Of a DNA stretch of 64,000 nucleotides, positions 30,919-41,142 are shown in pieces. The notes beneath the pieces were generated by a model. It searched no databases, had not been told where the DNA came from, and was given only the letters and a program-made list of their open reading frames with translations. The position numbers and the translations under genes are program-made. Source of the stretch: Ornithodoros turicata. Lineage: Eukaryota; Arthropoda; Arachnida; Ixodida; Argasidae. The DNA lies in contig NC_088203.1 in NCBI RefSeq assembly GCF_037126465.1, positions 82,026,668 through 82,090,667 on the forward strand, read 5' to 3'. Each line of letters starts with the position of its first letter. Within the stretch, counting starts at the first letter, position 1.

Positions 30919-31170
30919 CCAGCTCGCATTGCTCAGTGGTTAGCGTGCTGGCCACATCACGTCGAGACTGGGAGGCAACCGGGTTCGAATCCCGGGGCCG
31001 GCTGTGCTGTCTGGGGTTTCTCCTGGGTTTTCCTCATATGCTTTCAGACACATGTCGACACAGTTCCCTTAGAAGTCGGCCCATAACGTACATTCTCCCC
31101 GGGCGTCAGTCGTGACGTTGCCCACCTCTGTGAAGCCGACAACGGTAAGCCCTTTCATCACCACCACCAC
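30919..31170 (+). mobile_element. Complete tRNA-derived SINE
   Basis: The head GCTCAGTGGTTAGCGTGCTG (A box) and GGGTTCGAATCCCGG (B box, about 30979-30993) have normal pol III spacing. The body reads CTGTGCTGTCTGGGG, CCTGGGTTTTCC, CACATGTCGACACAGTTCCC and AGTCGGCCC. The tail reads CAGTCGTGACGTTGCCCACC, GAAGCCGACAACGG and (CACC)n. It is about 250 bp, with all three parts present. The tail matches the LINE 3' UTR at 59660-59770, a SINE-LINE partnership. Confidence 0.88.
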
Positions 31171-31174
31171 TGCG

Positions 31175-32635
31175 TGCGTGATTATGAGCTTGAATGAGCT
31201 TGAATGAGCTTATGAATGAGCTTCAATTTCACTAGAAACAGGACAACACACACACAGAGCGCTACTTTCAACACTTTAATGCATGCACACTGATACCGCT
31301 GTTGCAGTGAACGAGCTTCTTAACGTTGTAGTGTGCTTGATCGACAAGCCCGGGCGCCAGAACGATTATGACACGTGTCCAAAACGGGTGAATTTTAATC
31401 GTCCTGAACAACGTATTCACAAAGGCTGTCAACTGTGTCCCTAAGATTTTCTTTTTTGTTTAACTATCATTTGACCTTGCCAATGAATACAGAAGAAGAA
31501 GGAGATGCTCACATGTATGAAGTACAGCACTGCATACAAAGCACTAGTTGTGAAAATTCAACATTTCCACATAGGTTTGCGAGCTTCATGTTAAGGCAGA
31601 ACCAATCACAAAAAACATCAGGCTGTGTTGACCGCAAGACAGGGAAGGAAGTCGTAGTCCCACTGAAGGTCACACGGCTGACTCTTGATGGTGTGCTCTG
31701 TATCTGTTCATCGCCTGCACCAGTCATTTGTCTGCCGCAAGCACGTTACAAGTGGCACCTATGAAGATATACAAAAATAAAGCGAGCACTGAAGCAAATG
31801 CAAGAAAGTCAATCCAGGCAATGATATTAGAACCTTCTAAAATCTATCAGGCAAAATGGAAATCCAACTCATTTTTCTCTTACGTTTTTGACCCATTCCA
31901 TCCCCTCTAAAATGCACTTACAACAACTGGCTCAACCTCGAGAACACTGTAAGGTGTTTCTTCTAACCAACCTTCAATGCCATTGACAAGGAAATCGATG
32001 TTAAAGGAGCATCATTTAGTGCACTGTATAATTACTACGCGCTCGAGTGAAACAATCTAAAAAAGCATGCTGTTGAACGGACATTCAAGGCTCTCAACTA
32101 GCAAACATTGAGCAACAGAATGTGAAGCCTGCGGTTAAGATTTCCAGCCCCTTTGTATCCGAATCACATGCGTTTGTTGTCAATACTGTTATCTATGCAT
32201 CGTTATTCGAGAAGTTCCGCATAAGCAAAAAAGAACAATCAGAGAGCGCTCTCCCAGAATAATCAAAAAGGGACATTCAGCGTCATTGCTCAATACATTC
32301 CGGAGGACGAATAGAGCACTAGGTGTTCAACTCTGGACATATTCGGAAACTTTTGTTTCAACACGTTCTACATGCCGTTGAACACAATACCAATCTGCGG
32401 AAGATCAGCGGCACAGGGAAAAGCAGCAAGCAACACCTCAGAAACAAAAGATAAAACTGCAGAAGGCGAATACTAATCGTGCCACTTGATCTCGGCGTTC
32501 TACGGGTGCCATTCATAACGTCGTCAATGTTGCGTCAAAAAACATATGTACCAGTAATTATACGGCTCAAAGTACAGCTTTTGCACGTATTTCCAAGTAT
32601 GTTGCAGACAGTCCGTTCTACAACTGTTCTGGACG
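31175..32635. other. Unassigned sequence with short GAGCTTGAAT minisatellite
   Basis: 31185-31225 has about four tandem (T)GAATGAGCTT words. CACACACACA occurs near 31247. The rest, to 32635, contains no recognised domain. The plus-strand frame at 31435-31764 has no motif and a non-ATG start. Confidence 0.4.
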
Positions 32636-32640
32636 AGGTA

Positions 32641-32907
32641 TTAAAAGCCGCACGAGTGCAACCGAGTAGTAAAGCTGTCCAACTCATCCTCGGTCGTGAT
32701 TTCGTATACTCGTAACGAAGGAAGCTGTAAGTGGCTCGGCTTGCCGCTGTCTACGCAATTATTCCGTAAGTTATGAGCACAAACACTGCAGTAGAATCCC
32801 ATTCTTCGAAAGTACACGCTTGTTCGCTGTTTCACACCGAGAAAACGAGTGAATTCGTCTTCGGAATAGCATCTCTGCCGAACCCAACTACAGCAAGCGG
32901 ACGCCAT
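32641..32907 (-). CDS. Hypothetical 88-residue Cys-containing ORF
   Basis: True ATG at 32905-32907, preceded on the same strand by a CRE palindrome (TGACGTCA at about 32912). The 88-residue product starts MASACCSWVRQRC, has a YCSVCAHNLRNNC segment that could bind metal, and ends TRLHSCGF at a TAA. Composition is mixed and protein-like, unlike neighbouring chance frames. I do not recognise the family. The CRE site links it to the repeats at 29566 and 30528, so it may be the 5' exon of a repeat-borne gene or a chance frame. Confidence 0.3.
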   Translation of the reverse strand: MASACCSWVRQRCYSEDEFTRFLGVKQRTSVYFRRMGFYCSVCAHNLRNNCVDSGKPSHLQLPSLRVYEITTEDELDSFTTRLHSCGF

Positions 32908-33084
32908 GGGGTGACGTCACGGAGCTGTGGAGGGGCCTTGTGTGTCTAGGTGGTGTTGCCTCCAGACTCCCGCACGACCGCGGCATCCCTTCTCTCACGG
33001 CCGTGCCCTGATTGGTGGTGCAGAGAATGACGTCTTCGCGGTTTTTCTTTTTTTTTTTTTTTTTTCAGAGAGGGAATACCCTTC

Positions 33085-33483
33085 CTTCCGCGTCTTCTGA
33101 ACACTGTGCGCATCCTTACCACCTCCAGCAGCATCTCTCTTGAAGCCTTGGCGGAGATGGCTGACGAGATGATGGATATCGCTCCGCCTGCTATTTTAGC
33201 AGTCTCGCCTCCGCCTGTGCCATCGCCTTCGTCGTCCGAGCTACAGGTTTTGCGAGACGAAGTGGCCCGCCTTTCGGACTTGGTGATTTCCAATCTCCGG
33301 TTCAGCCGATCGCCTAGCCCAAGGCGCCGCTCTCTTCGCCGCTACAGTCGGCGTCGCAGCCAGTCTCCCCGTTCCCAGTCAGCTAACCCCGACGTCTGCT
33401 GGTATCACCAGACCTTTGGCGACCGTGCCCGCAAGTGCCTGCCTCCGTGCTCCCGCCAGGGAAACGTCAGCGTCAGCAACTGA
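33085..33483 (+). pseudogene. Ty3/gypsy gag C-terminus, 5'-truncated
   Basis: The frame ending at TGA 33481-33483 encodes ISLEALAEMADEMMD, a Pro-rich linker, LQVLRDEVARLSDLV (coiled-coil-like) and an Arg/Ser-rich basic stretch (about 33310-33380). It ends with CWYHQTFGDRARKCLPPC, a Cys/His motif typical of the Gag end in a group of arthropod gypsy elements. The matrix and most of the capsid are missing: upstream of about 33085 the sequence is a T-run and repeat, with an in-frame stop near 33097. It is in the same frame as pol, separated by the TGA. Confidence 0.8.
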
Positions 33484-36400
33484 TGGGGACTGGCCATACC
33501 TGACGAGGTTTCCCACCGTCCCCGCCTTTTCTACATCTCTGACCGGTACTCCTGCGTGCGGTTTCTGATAGTCAGCGGCGCGCAGATGTCTATCGTCCCC
33601 GCGTCCCGCGAAGACCAAGGGCGCCGCCAGCCAACCAGCTCTCTACAGGCAGTCAACGGCACGCCTATTTCCACCTTCGGCGAGAAGCTCTTGACCCTGA
33701 GCTTGGGGCTCCGCCGCGAGTCCAGGTGGCTATTCACCATCGCCAATGTGCCCCACGCTATCATTGGAGTAAATTTTCTGGCTCATTTCGGGCTTCTGGT
33801 CGACATGCGCCGGAGACGATTAGTAGACGCCACCACCGGCCTCGTGATCCGCGGCGTGCAGACCGCAACACCCATTCTTGGACCGATGTTCCGCACTCTC
33901 CAGCCGACGTCAAGCTATGAGGCCATCCTGCGCGAGTTCCCAGCGCTTACTCAGCCTCCTGATTGGAAGCGCCCTGTGCAGCATGACGTAGCCCACCATA
34001 TTGTAACCACGGGATCACCCACATATGCTCGCCCGCGTCGTTTAGCGCCAGAGAGGTTGAAAGTGGCTCGAGATGAATTCGCCCATATGCTAGACCTCGG
34101 CATCATTCGGCCTTTTTCGAGCACCTGGTCATCAGCTCTGCACATGGTGCCCAAAAAGACTGGGGACTGGCGTCCTTGTGGAGATTATAGGGCTTTGAAC
34201 GCGGCCACCGTCCCGGATCGCTACCCCATTCCCCACATTCAGAACTTTACGGGTCATCTTCACGATGCTACGACATTTTCCAAGGTTGATCTCGTGCGCG
34301 CATACCATCAGATACCTATGGCACCCGATGACATCGCGAAGACCGCCATCACAATTCCATTTGGATTGTTTGAGTTCCTGCGGATGCCGTTCGGCCTGCG
34401 GAACGCGGCGCAAACTTTCCAACGCTTTATCGACTCGGTCATCAGAGGTCTTCCGTTCGTCTTCGCGTACATCGACGACCTTCTCATTGCCAGCTCCTCG
34501 CCACAGGAGCATACTGACCATCTTCGAGCGCTCTTCACCCGGCTCAGCGAATTTGGCATCGTCATCAACGCCGCAAAGAGCGAGTTCGGCGTCGAGGAGC
34601 TGGATTTTCTTGGCCACCACATTACAAGCTCTGGCATCACGCCTCTACCTGCTCGCGTGCAGACCATCCAAGACTTTCCGCAGCCGACATCTTCGCGCAA
34701 ACTGCCAGAGTACCTCGGATTAGTCAACTTTTACAGAAGATTTGTACCTGGCTGCGCTTCCATTTTGAAGCCGTTAGAGGCGCTACTCGCAACAACGAAG
34801 AGCCGTGCATCATCGCTCCCCTGGTCCCCCGTAGCCCTCGACGCGTTCAAGAAGGCAAAGCACGCTATGTCCGCTGCCACGCTGCATGCCCACCCTCAGC
34901 ACGATGCCCTCACCAGCATCATGGTAGATGAATCATCAACTGCCGTCGGAGCTGTGCTGCAGCAGTGGGTTTCGAACTCGTGGCGGCCGCTATCCTTCTT
35001 CTCCAGGAAGCTCAAGGACAGAGAAACTCGCTACAGCACCTTCTTCCGCGAGTTGCTGGCAATGTATCTTGCGGTGAAGTACTTCCTGGAAGTCCGCAAG
35101 TTCTCCATGTACACTGACCACAAGCCCCTGCTGTACTTTAATTTCTTCTGGGTCTAACTACGCGCCCCGTGAGATTCGCCATCTCTCGTTCATTTCGGAA
35201 TTCTCCACCGACATCCGGCACGTCAGCGGCCTCAACAACATCGCCGCTGACGCACTCAGTCGCATCAGCGCAGTTTCAGCAGAATCACCACAACACCCAG
35301 TCGCGTTTTTCTCCTGGGAGGCCTTGGCCGAGTTCCAGCGCTCCGACAAAGAACTTAAGACACTCCGTTCCAACACGAAGTCTTCGAGTCTTCGTTCCGA
35401 GGACCTGCAACTGCCAGGGGCAACAGGTCCCGTCATTTGCACATTTCGTTGGGAAACCCCCGACCTTTTGTCCCGGCGCCCCTGCGCCGCAAAGTGTTCG
35501 AAGACCTTCACGCCTTATCCCATCCTGGAGTCCGGGCATCCCAGAAGCTGATCTCCGATCGCTACGACTGGCCACACATGCAAGCCCAGATCAAGCACTG
35601 GACGCGTTGCTGCCAGCCCTGCCAGCGAGCTAAAATACAGCGTCACACCTCAGCGCCTGTAAGCCGTTCGACAAAGTCCATCTCGACATCGTTGGCCCTC
35701 TGCCACCTTCGCAGGGCCAGCGATACATCCTCTCGGTCATCATTCGTTTCACCCGATGGCCCGAGGCAACGCCCATCCCAGGCATAAACGCGACCACCGT
35801 TTCCGCTGCCTTCATGAGCACGTGGATTGCCCGTTTTGGAATTCCATCCACCGTGACCACTGACCGAGGACGGCAGTTTGAGTCAGCGCTTTTTGCTGCC
35901 CTGACCACTCTACTGGGTACGCACCGCATCCGCACGACTGCATACCACCCGGCGGCAAATGGCTTGGTGGAGAGGTTCCACCGCCAGCTGAAGACTGCCC
36001 TCAAGGCGTAACCTGACCCGGCCTCTTGGACGGAGGCCCTCCCAGTCGTCTTTCTTGGCCTTCGCTCCGCTAGCAAGCCTGACCTGGGGTGCACGTCATC
36101 CGAACTCGTGTACGGAACTACGCTCCGGCTTCCCGGCGACTTTATATCCCCCAGCAAGGCCTCGGGTGTGCCGGACGCTGGAGACTATGTCAGCCGTCTT
36201 TGGACCTACCTCGACACCATAGTGGCCGTGCCTCACCGCCACGGCTGTTCGGCCAAGCCGTTCGTCCATCACGGCCTCCGTACCTGCATACACGTGTTCG
36301 TACGTGTCGATAGCGTACGCAAGCCACTCCAACCACCCTACAACGGCCCTTACCCCGTCGTGAGGCGCACACCAAAATTTTACACCCTCCTCATCAACGG

Positions 36401-36586
36401 CAAACGCGACCAGATTTCCATCGATCGGCTGAAGCCCGCCTATATGGAGTCGTCCACACTTCCCGCTACAACCTACTTTCCATTGTCGATTCCCTCTCCG
36501 GACTCTGATCCTGCCAAGCTGCGCCGTCAAGTCCGCTGGGCACCAGTCCTCGAAACCATCCGCTCCATCGCTTCGCCTGCTCGCTA
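33484..36586 (+). pseudogene. Ty3/gypsy pol: protease, RT, RNase H, integrase; decayed
   Basis: Domain order is Ty3/gypsy. Protease at about 33565-33610 reads [10 protein letters not shown]: Val stands where the catalytic Asp of D-T/S-G belongs (GTC, likely from GAC), so the protease is dead. [15 protein letters not shown] and AYIDDLLIA keep the three Asp. RNase [20 protein letters not shown] and YTDHKPL keep their acids. Near 35145 a shift ends a 534-codon open frame. Integrase has an H-x3-H/C-x2-C finger (about 35500-35625), HLDIVGPL, TTDRGRQFES and GLVERFHRQL (D, D, E). Further shifts are at about 35440 and 35655, with a TAA at 36009-36011. The C-terminal chromatin-proximal part runs to the stop at 36584-36586. 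Confidence 0.95.
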
Positions 36587-36624
36587 GAGGTATGGCGGTA
36601 TTCTAGAGGTATTCTAGCCCGCCA

Positions 36625-36832
36625 TATAGAGGGGGGCTACTGTGGCGGCCCTAGTGCCATCGCCACACTGCTGGCGCCAGCCGCGAGCTGGCGCGAATAA
36701 ACGTGAATCAGTTCTCTTCTGATCTTTGCCAATGAAGGTTGTCTCCTCGTTCCTTCCTTCATTGGCATAGGCTCGACATCCGGCGTTTGCTCTTCTCATG
36801 TATTCCATCGAGTAACAGTCAAACTACACAAC
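36625..36832 (+). mobile_element. Polypurine tract and 3' LTR of the gypsy element
   Basis: AGAGGGGGG (36629-36637) is a polypurine tract. The LTR probably begins at TACTGTGGCGGCC or TGTGGCGGCC (36642-36645) and runs to about ACTACACA (36828). It holds AATAAA (36697-36702) as a likely polyadenylation signal. No matching full 5' LTR is present in front of gag; only a related end lies at 30353-30418. LTR boundaries are inferred, since the pair needed to prove them is missing. Confidence 0.7.
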
Positions 36833-37260
36833 TGGTAGCAGAACACGTCGGGAGACGAGTTCAGTTCTTCCTCTCTTTTTCTCCCTTACAAATAAACAAA
36901 CAAACACTACTACGGGACTTTCGACAGCGTGGTCAGTGGTCTACGATGAATAAAATGACACGTTTCGAAGTCGACTGGAAAGACCACCCCTTTAAGCTTC
37001 AGCATGCACATGTTCACAAATGTCGCACCAACTTTCTGCGATTGTTTCTTTGCCTTGCAGTAACGGAACTTTAAAGAAATTACGAGTAGAGAAATGGCAT
37101 GCGCACGTTGTCATGCTTTATCATCTCATCTCAAGTTCGGGAACTAGTAGACTGTGTAGTAAAGTTGCACTTCCACAGTAAGTAGCACGCCGCAGCTAAG
37201 CGCAGCAGCTACATGTGTGACAATGTGATGCAAGATTTCAAGTGCAAGGGTACCAAACTT
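36833..37260. other. Post-LTR sequence, unassigned
   Basis: Begins TGGTAGCAGAACACGTCGGG, which starts TGG directly after the LTR end and looks like a primer-binding-site/leader rather than random flank. No internal gypsy coding follows. The remainder is unassigned. Confidence 0.35.
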
Positions 37261-37264
37261 GCCC

Positions 37265-37350
37265 GGGGGGGGGGGGGGTATTGTTTATGGAAAGAAAGAA
37301 AGAAAAATAAGAAAGAGAGGGCGGTCTGCCAGCCGAGACGGGCGGCAAGT
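37265..37350 (-). mobile_element. LINE 3' UTR end with poly(C), minus strand
   Basis: Minus strand: GCCCGTCTCGGCTGGCAGAC, CTTTCTTTCTTTCCATAAAC, AATA then about 14 C. Same module as 9190-9260 and 50191-50275. The AATAAA is changed here. No coding part remains. Confidence 0.65.
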
Positions 37351-37354
37351 TGCC

Positions 37355-39120
37355 ACAGAGAGCTAGAGAAAAAGACAATAAAAAAAGGGAAACACAAAAA
37401 AAAGAAAGAGAGAGAAACAGGAACTGCGAAAATACGCGCAATTTACTCGTCAAAATGATGTTGTACAATTCCACATTTAGGCAAACAGTACGCAGTGTAA
37501 CAGACTCATTCGACTCGTCGAACACCAGAACACAACGCAGCACCTACTTCCTTTAAACGGTCACAGCCGTGTCGACAGAGCACCCTTTTATTTAAGCGCA
37601 GTTCCCCACTGAACAAGGAAAGCCATCTAGCATTAGCAAGAGACCAGACTTTTAAATAGTGGCCAGTGTACATCTGTTTCCAAACTCCCCTTAACAGAGC
37701 GGGCGGCGCGGTTCTCGCAAAATCATTGCAACTTCGCTAATCCGCGAGAATGCGCTCGACTTTCGAGATCCTATACACTACGCTAGCGTTTTCTCCACTG
37801 GCAAATCCTTACTTCCACGCCATTTACCGCAGACACACATTCGAGTTGCGCGGAGCCGGCGCACGAAAAAAGATCTAGCAAAAAGCGCTCCTGTTTTCGC
37901 ATGGTTTGACCAAAGTTTCGTTCAGGACAAATTTGTTCCTCAGGCTGGAAGCGCTCTCGCCTCGTAGAGCCCATACGAGTGGAACACGTGTGGATGAAAG
38001 TTAATTTGAACGGTAATGAGCGTGTACTTTCTCGTCAATGCGCGTATTGTGCAAGTGAGGCAGTTTTTCGTGAGGGAATGTTTCGCAGCTTTGTCCCGTA
38101 TACGGCAATGTGCAGAGTTTAAAGTTTAGAATTACTAGCGGGACTGACGTACCGAAAGAGCCGAGAAGAAGACTAAATCTGCGAACGCTAAATCAACCAG
38201 TATATACGCCATAGCCATGAAACAGCTCTGTTGTTTTAGACTTATTTCTTACATAACGCTTTGAGAGGGAGAAACTTTCTCACCCGAAGGACGTCAATAA
38301 TTAATCACCCATCACCTCACTATTTCATATCCAATACTGAGCGGTGCGTCCTGGGGTAGTGACCCACAAATGAACTGGTAAATTTCCTGATTCATCGTCA
38401 CTTCGTGTATTTGTTGTTGTTAATGCTTTCAAGAGGAACTTGAGGCCCAAGGGCCATAGCACTCCAGGATCTGGGAAAACTATAATGAACGTGTTCTGAT
38501 GTGTGCCTCTGGTATGTCGTTTCACTGGTTTGTCTATTTTCTCTTGTGTCTTCCGTTGTACTTTCAGGGTTTTTGGAGTAGCGAGTACAGTTTTGAGAAC
38601 TCTCAGAGTTTTTCAGAACCGTCACCTCACTTTTCTTTCTTTTCGCGCAAATCTTGTATTTCCTCCGACGTACTTGTTGAAACGCCACGCCTTGTCTTTG
38701 TGTGTTTCCCTCTGTTACCACAGAACTCGACCTTCCGTTAGAAGACCTCCAAAATATCCCTTGACGTTAGACTAGCACCTTAGCAACACCTACACCTGGA
38801 CTTTCTGACTGGCGTAAGTTGACTTGCACCTTACAAAGCTACCTTCTGCAGACTCTGACAGAAGTGCCATGTCCCAATGCCATGTAAGGAACCTTCGACG
38901 AACTACTTCCACGTTGCACCGGAGACGTGCCTTGTGTACAAGTAAAAGGTAACAAAATTGTCCAAGCCTTACGATGTCAGGCAGCAGCAACATGAAAGAA
39001 GTACATACATGATATTAAGAGGTCTCCCCTAGCGTCATTCCTGACTTCTCCGGCAAGTCGACAATCACAGGAAGCGAGGCACGAAGGTCACGGACAGCAG
39101 CAGAAGTAACCAGAACCCAG
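37355..39120. other. Unassigned sequence, 1.8 kb
   Basis: A-rich purine tract to about 37430, then no recognisable gene or terminal repeats. The minus-strand frame near 38398-38721 is Lys/Ser-rich without motif and lacks an ATG start. Confidence 0.35.
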
Positions 39121-39121
39121 G

Positions 39122-39232
39122 CAGAAGCTGTGCTGTCTGGTTCTTTTCCCTGGATTTTCCTGTGATGCAGTGTCGGCACAGTTTCCTATGAAGTTGGTCC
39201 AGGGCGCACGACTGATTCGAGCAACATGCCGC
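39122..39232 (+). mobile_element. SINE body fragment
   Basis: GCTGTGCTGTCTGGTTCTTT, CCCTGGATTTTCC, GTGTCGGCACAGTTTCC and GAAGTTGGTCCAGGGCGCAC follow the body of the SINE at 46958-47232. Head and far tail are absent. A long minus-strand frame passes through it, which argues against that frame being a gene. Confidence 0.7.
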
Positions 39233-39239
39233 CAAATCA

Positions 39240-40685
39240 GGAAAGCCGAGCGCTCGGCAAGAAAAGGCAACCAACACAGCAGAATACTTGTTTAATTCGT
39301 TTCCGTCGCCCATTTTACGCAAGGGTGACATTACTAGCTGCCTGACGAATGCGATCGACGAAAGCGAACAGTGCGCAATCAATTCGAAACCAACAGAATT
39401 GAATACTCGCCGAATGTTGTTTTTTTTTTTTTTTATCCTGTATGTTCTTTGTTGTCTCGTGTTACCAAGCAACGTCACTCCACGCTTTAAGCGATGTACA
39501 AACACGTGCAGGAAGCAGTCTGTGAGAAAGGATCCTACCAAAGAAACATTGCGTAACATAGGAAGGGGTGAGAAGTGCACTATTGAGTAACTCAACAACG
39601 TAATATTAAAGCGACTAAAAATAATCGACGAACAGAAAGCCGCACCCTTTAAAACAAGACCGCTAGACAGATCTCCCAACTCCGCCAACAAACTCAAACC
39701 ACGAAATGAATAAAGAATAATAAATATTGCGGTGCTTATTTTCAGTTCGCATTGATCCCTCACGCTAAAGAAATTGATATTAAAACGTTTAGCGCAGAAT
39801 TTAAAACAGTCTACTCTCTCTTCGTTCCATACCGACTCAAAAGCTCCCCCAAGTGTAACTAGGTCCCAATCCACTGTTCCCTCGCCCCCCCCCCCCCCAC
39901 CAAAAAAAAAGAGGCGCTGTTCACATAAACGACGACCAGGAGAACTGAGCAATAAAAACCCTTTTTCGCAATTTTCGCCAAGCATCCGCTTTTGTTACCC
40001 AGCCATTGTCTCTGTCGTGTTCTGCCGCAGCCAGCGTGCACAAACGCGACATCGTTTGCCGCTGGAAATTGAAAATTTTATCCACTCCGGCGTCTTTTTC
40101 GACGTTTTGTCCTTTTTTTCGGCTTTCACTTTCGTTTCCAACGAAAAGGTTTTGGGGGGAGGCATCGACATAAGCGTGGGGCTCGCGCGACAACGTTTGC
40201 CCGCTGTATCTTTACCGAGACAGGACGCCAAAATTGAAGGTGGTAAACAAAAGAAGGAAGAGTCAAAAGCGAGCGGAGGGGAGGGGGAGAGAGGTGTTTA
40301 TTGCATTTGCAGCGTATGGTGGAGAAAGTGGGATCTCATATTGGCCGAACCCGGCTTTTGGAGATTTTGCTTTCTGTTTGTCTTAGTGGAATATGTGTTC
40401 GCTCTGTCTGTTCAATTCCTGCGTGTACATTTTTGCGTCGAAGTTATTGTCACTCCAGTGTTGCGTCAGAACCGTGGTATAATTTCAGAATTCGTGGGCC
40501 AATGCTTCGATGTTTTGATACGGTCCGCGCGCGGATGTCGTGTATAGAAAACGGTTTTTCGATTCGCATTTTTCTTCCCATTCTATGTACCGTTGGCCAT
40601 TTGTATCGAGCTGTTTCGACAACTTTTGCCGTGTAAGATATAAATAGGTGTTTACGTCCGTCGAGCAACTTTAATCGTGAGTTGT
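39240..40685. other. Unassigned sequence with T-run and C-run
   Basis: A T-run lies at 39420-39434 and a run of about 14 C at 39885-39898 followed by A9. Long frames on both strands (minus 39065-39985, plus 39774-40547) start at non-ATG codons and cross these homopolymers. A TATAAATA sequence at about 40639 has no supporting downstream gene. Confidence 0.4.
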
Positions 40686-40689
40686 ACGC

Positions 40690-40925
40690 TCAAAAAAATA
40701 AATAAAAAAATAGTAATTTTAGTCTCTTTGGGGACCATAGATATATTGCCACGACTAATACTCCCTTTCGGGACAAGATGCACGGAAGGTTATGCTGAGT
40801 TTAAAGACTGTTCCTATAGAGCTAGGGAGTAAATTTTACGGTGAGGGGACTAGAATGGGGAGTGAATGGTGACTGAAAGCTGCAACTACTCCCAAATTTA
40901 CTCCTTCTCTTTCTTAGAGTGGTAA
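40690..40925. repeat. MITE-like repeat with GGAGTAAAT words, copy 1
   Basis: Contains AGGGAGTAAATTTTACGGTG, GGGGACTAGAATGGGGAGTG and CTACTCCCAAATTTACTCC, which are partly self-complementary. A related set of words occurs at 47345-47475. Boundaries are unclear. Confidence 0.5.
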
Positions 40926-41142
40926 TGGTTGGGATATAAGCAAAAAATTTCCTCTTTTTCGCTTGCACTGTGTCTGTAAAACTGATATTGCTCGCGTCCA
41001 GACCGATAACGGTATTGGTTTCTTTGTAAAAATATTTGTAAAATATTTGTATATTTGTAAAAAATTGTTTGTTTTGTAAAAATAGCTAAAATCATTGCGA
41101 TATTTGGGAAAAGCCCCAGTTGCAAAACCTTAACGGACCAGC

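Noticed and set aside
30919..31010. Functional tRNA gene
   Set aside because: A and B boxes are good, but no cloverleaf closes and the sequence continues into the SINE body.
34132..34620. Long antisense frames across the gypsy pol region
   Set aside because: They mirror a GC-rich coding strand. The sense strand carries all RT motifs.
39065..39985. 306-codon minus-strand open frame
   Set aside because: It crosses a SINE body fragment, a T-run and a C-run (giving a poly-Gly stretch), has no domain, and its repeat content is non-coding elsewhere.
39774..40547. 257-codon plus-strand open frame
   Set aside because: Starts at TTG, contains poly-Pro/Lys from homopolymers, and shows no recognisable motif.
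40636..40650. TATA-box promoter (TATAAATA)
   Set aside because: No initiator, coding exon or conserved context follows; AT-rich words of this kind are expected by chance.
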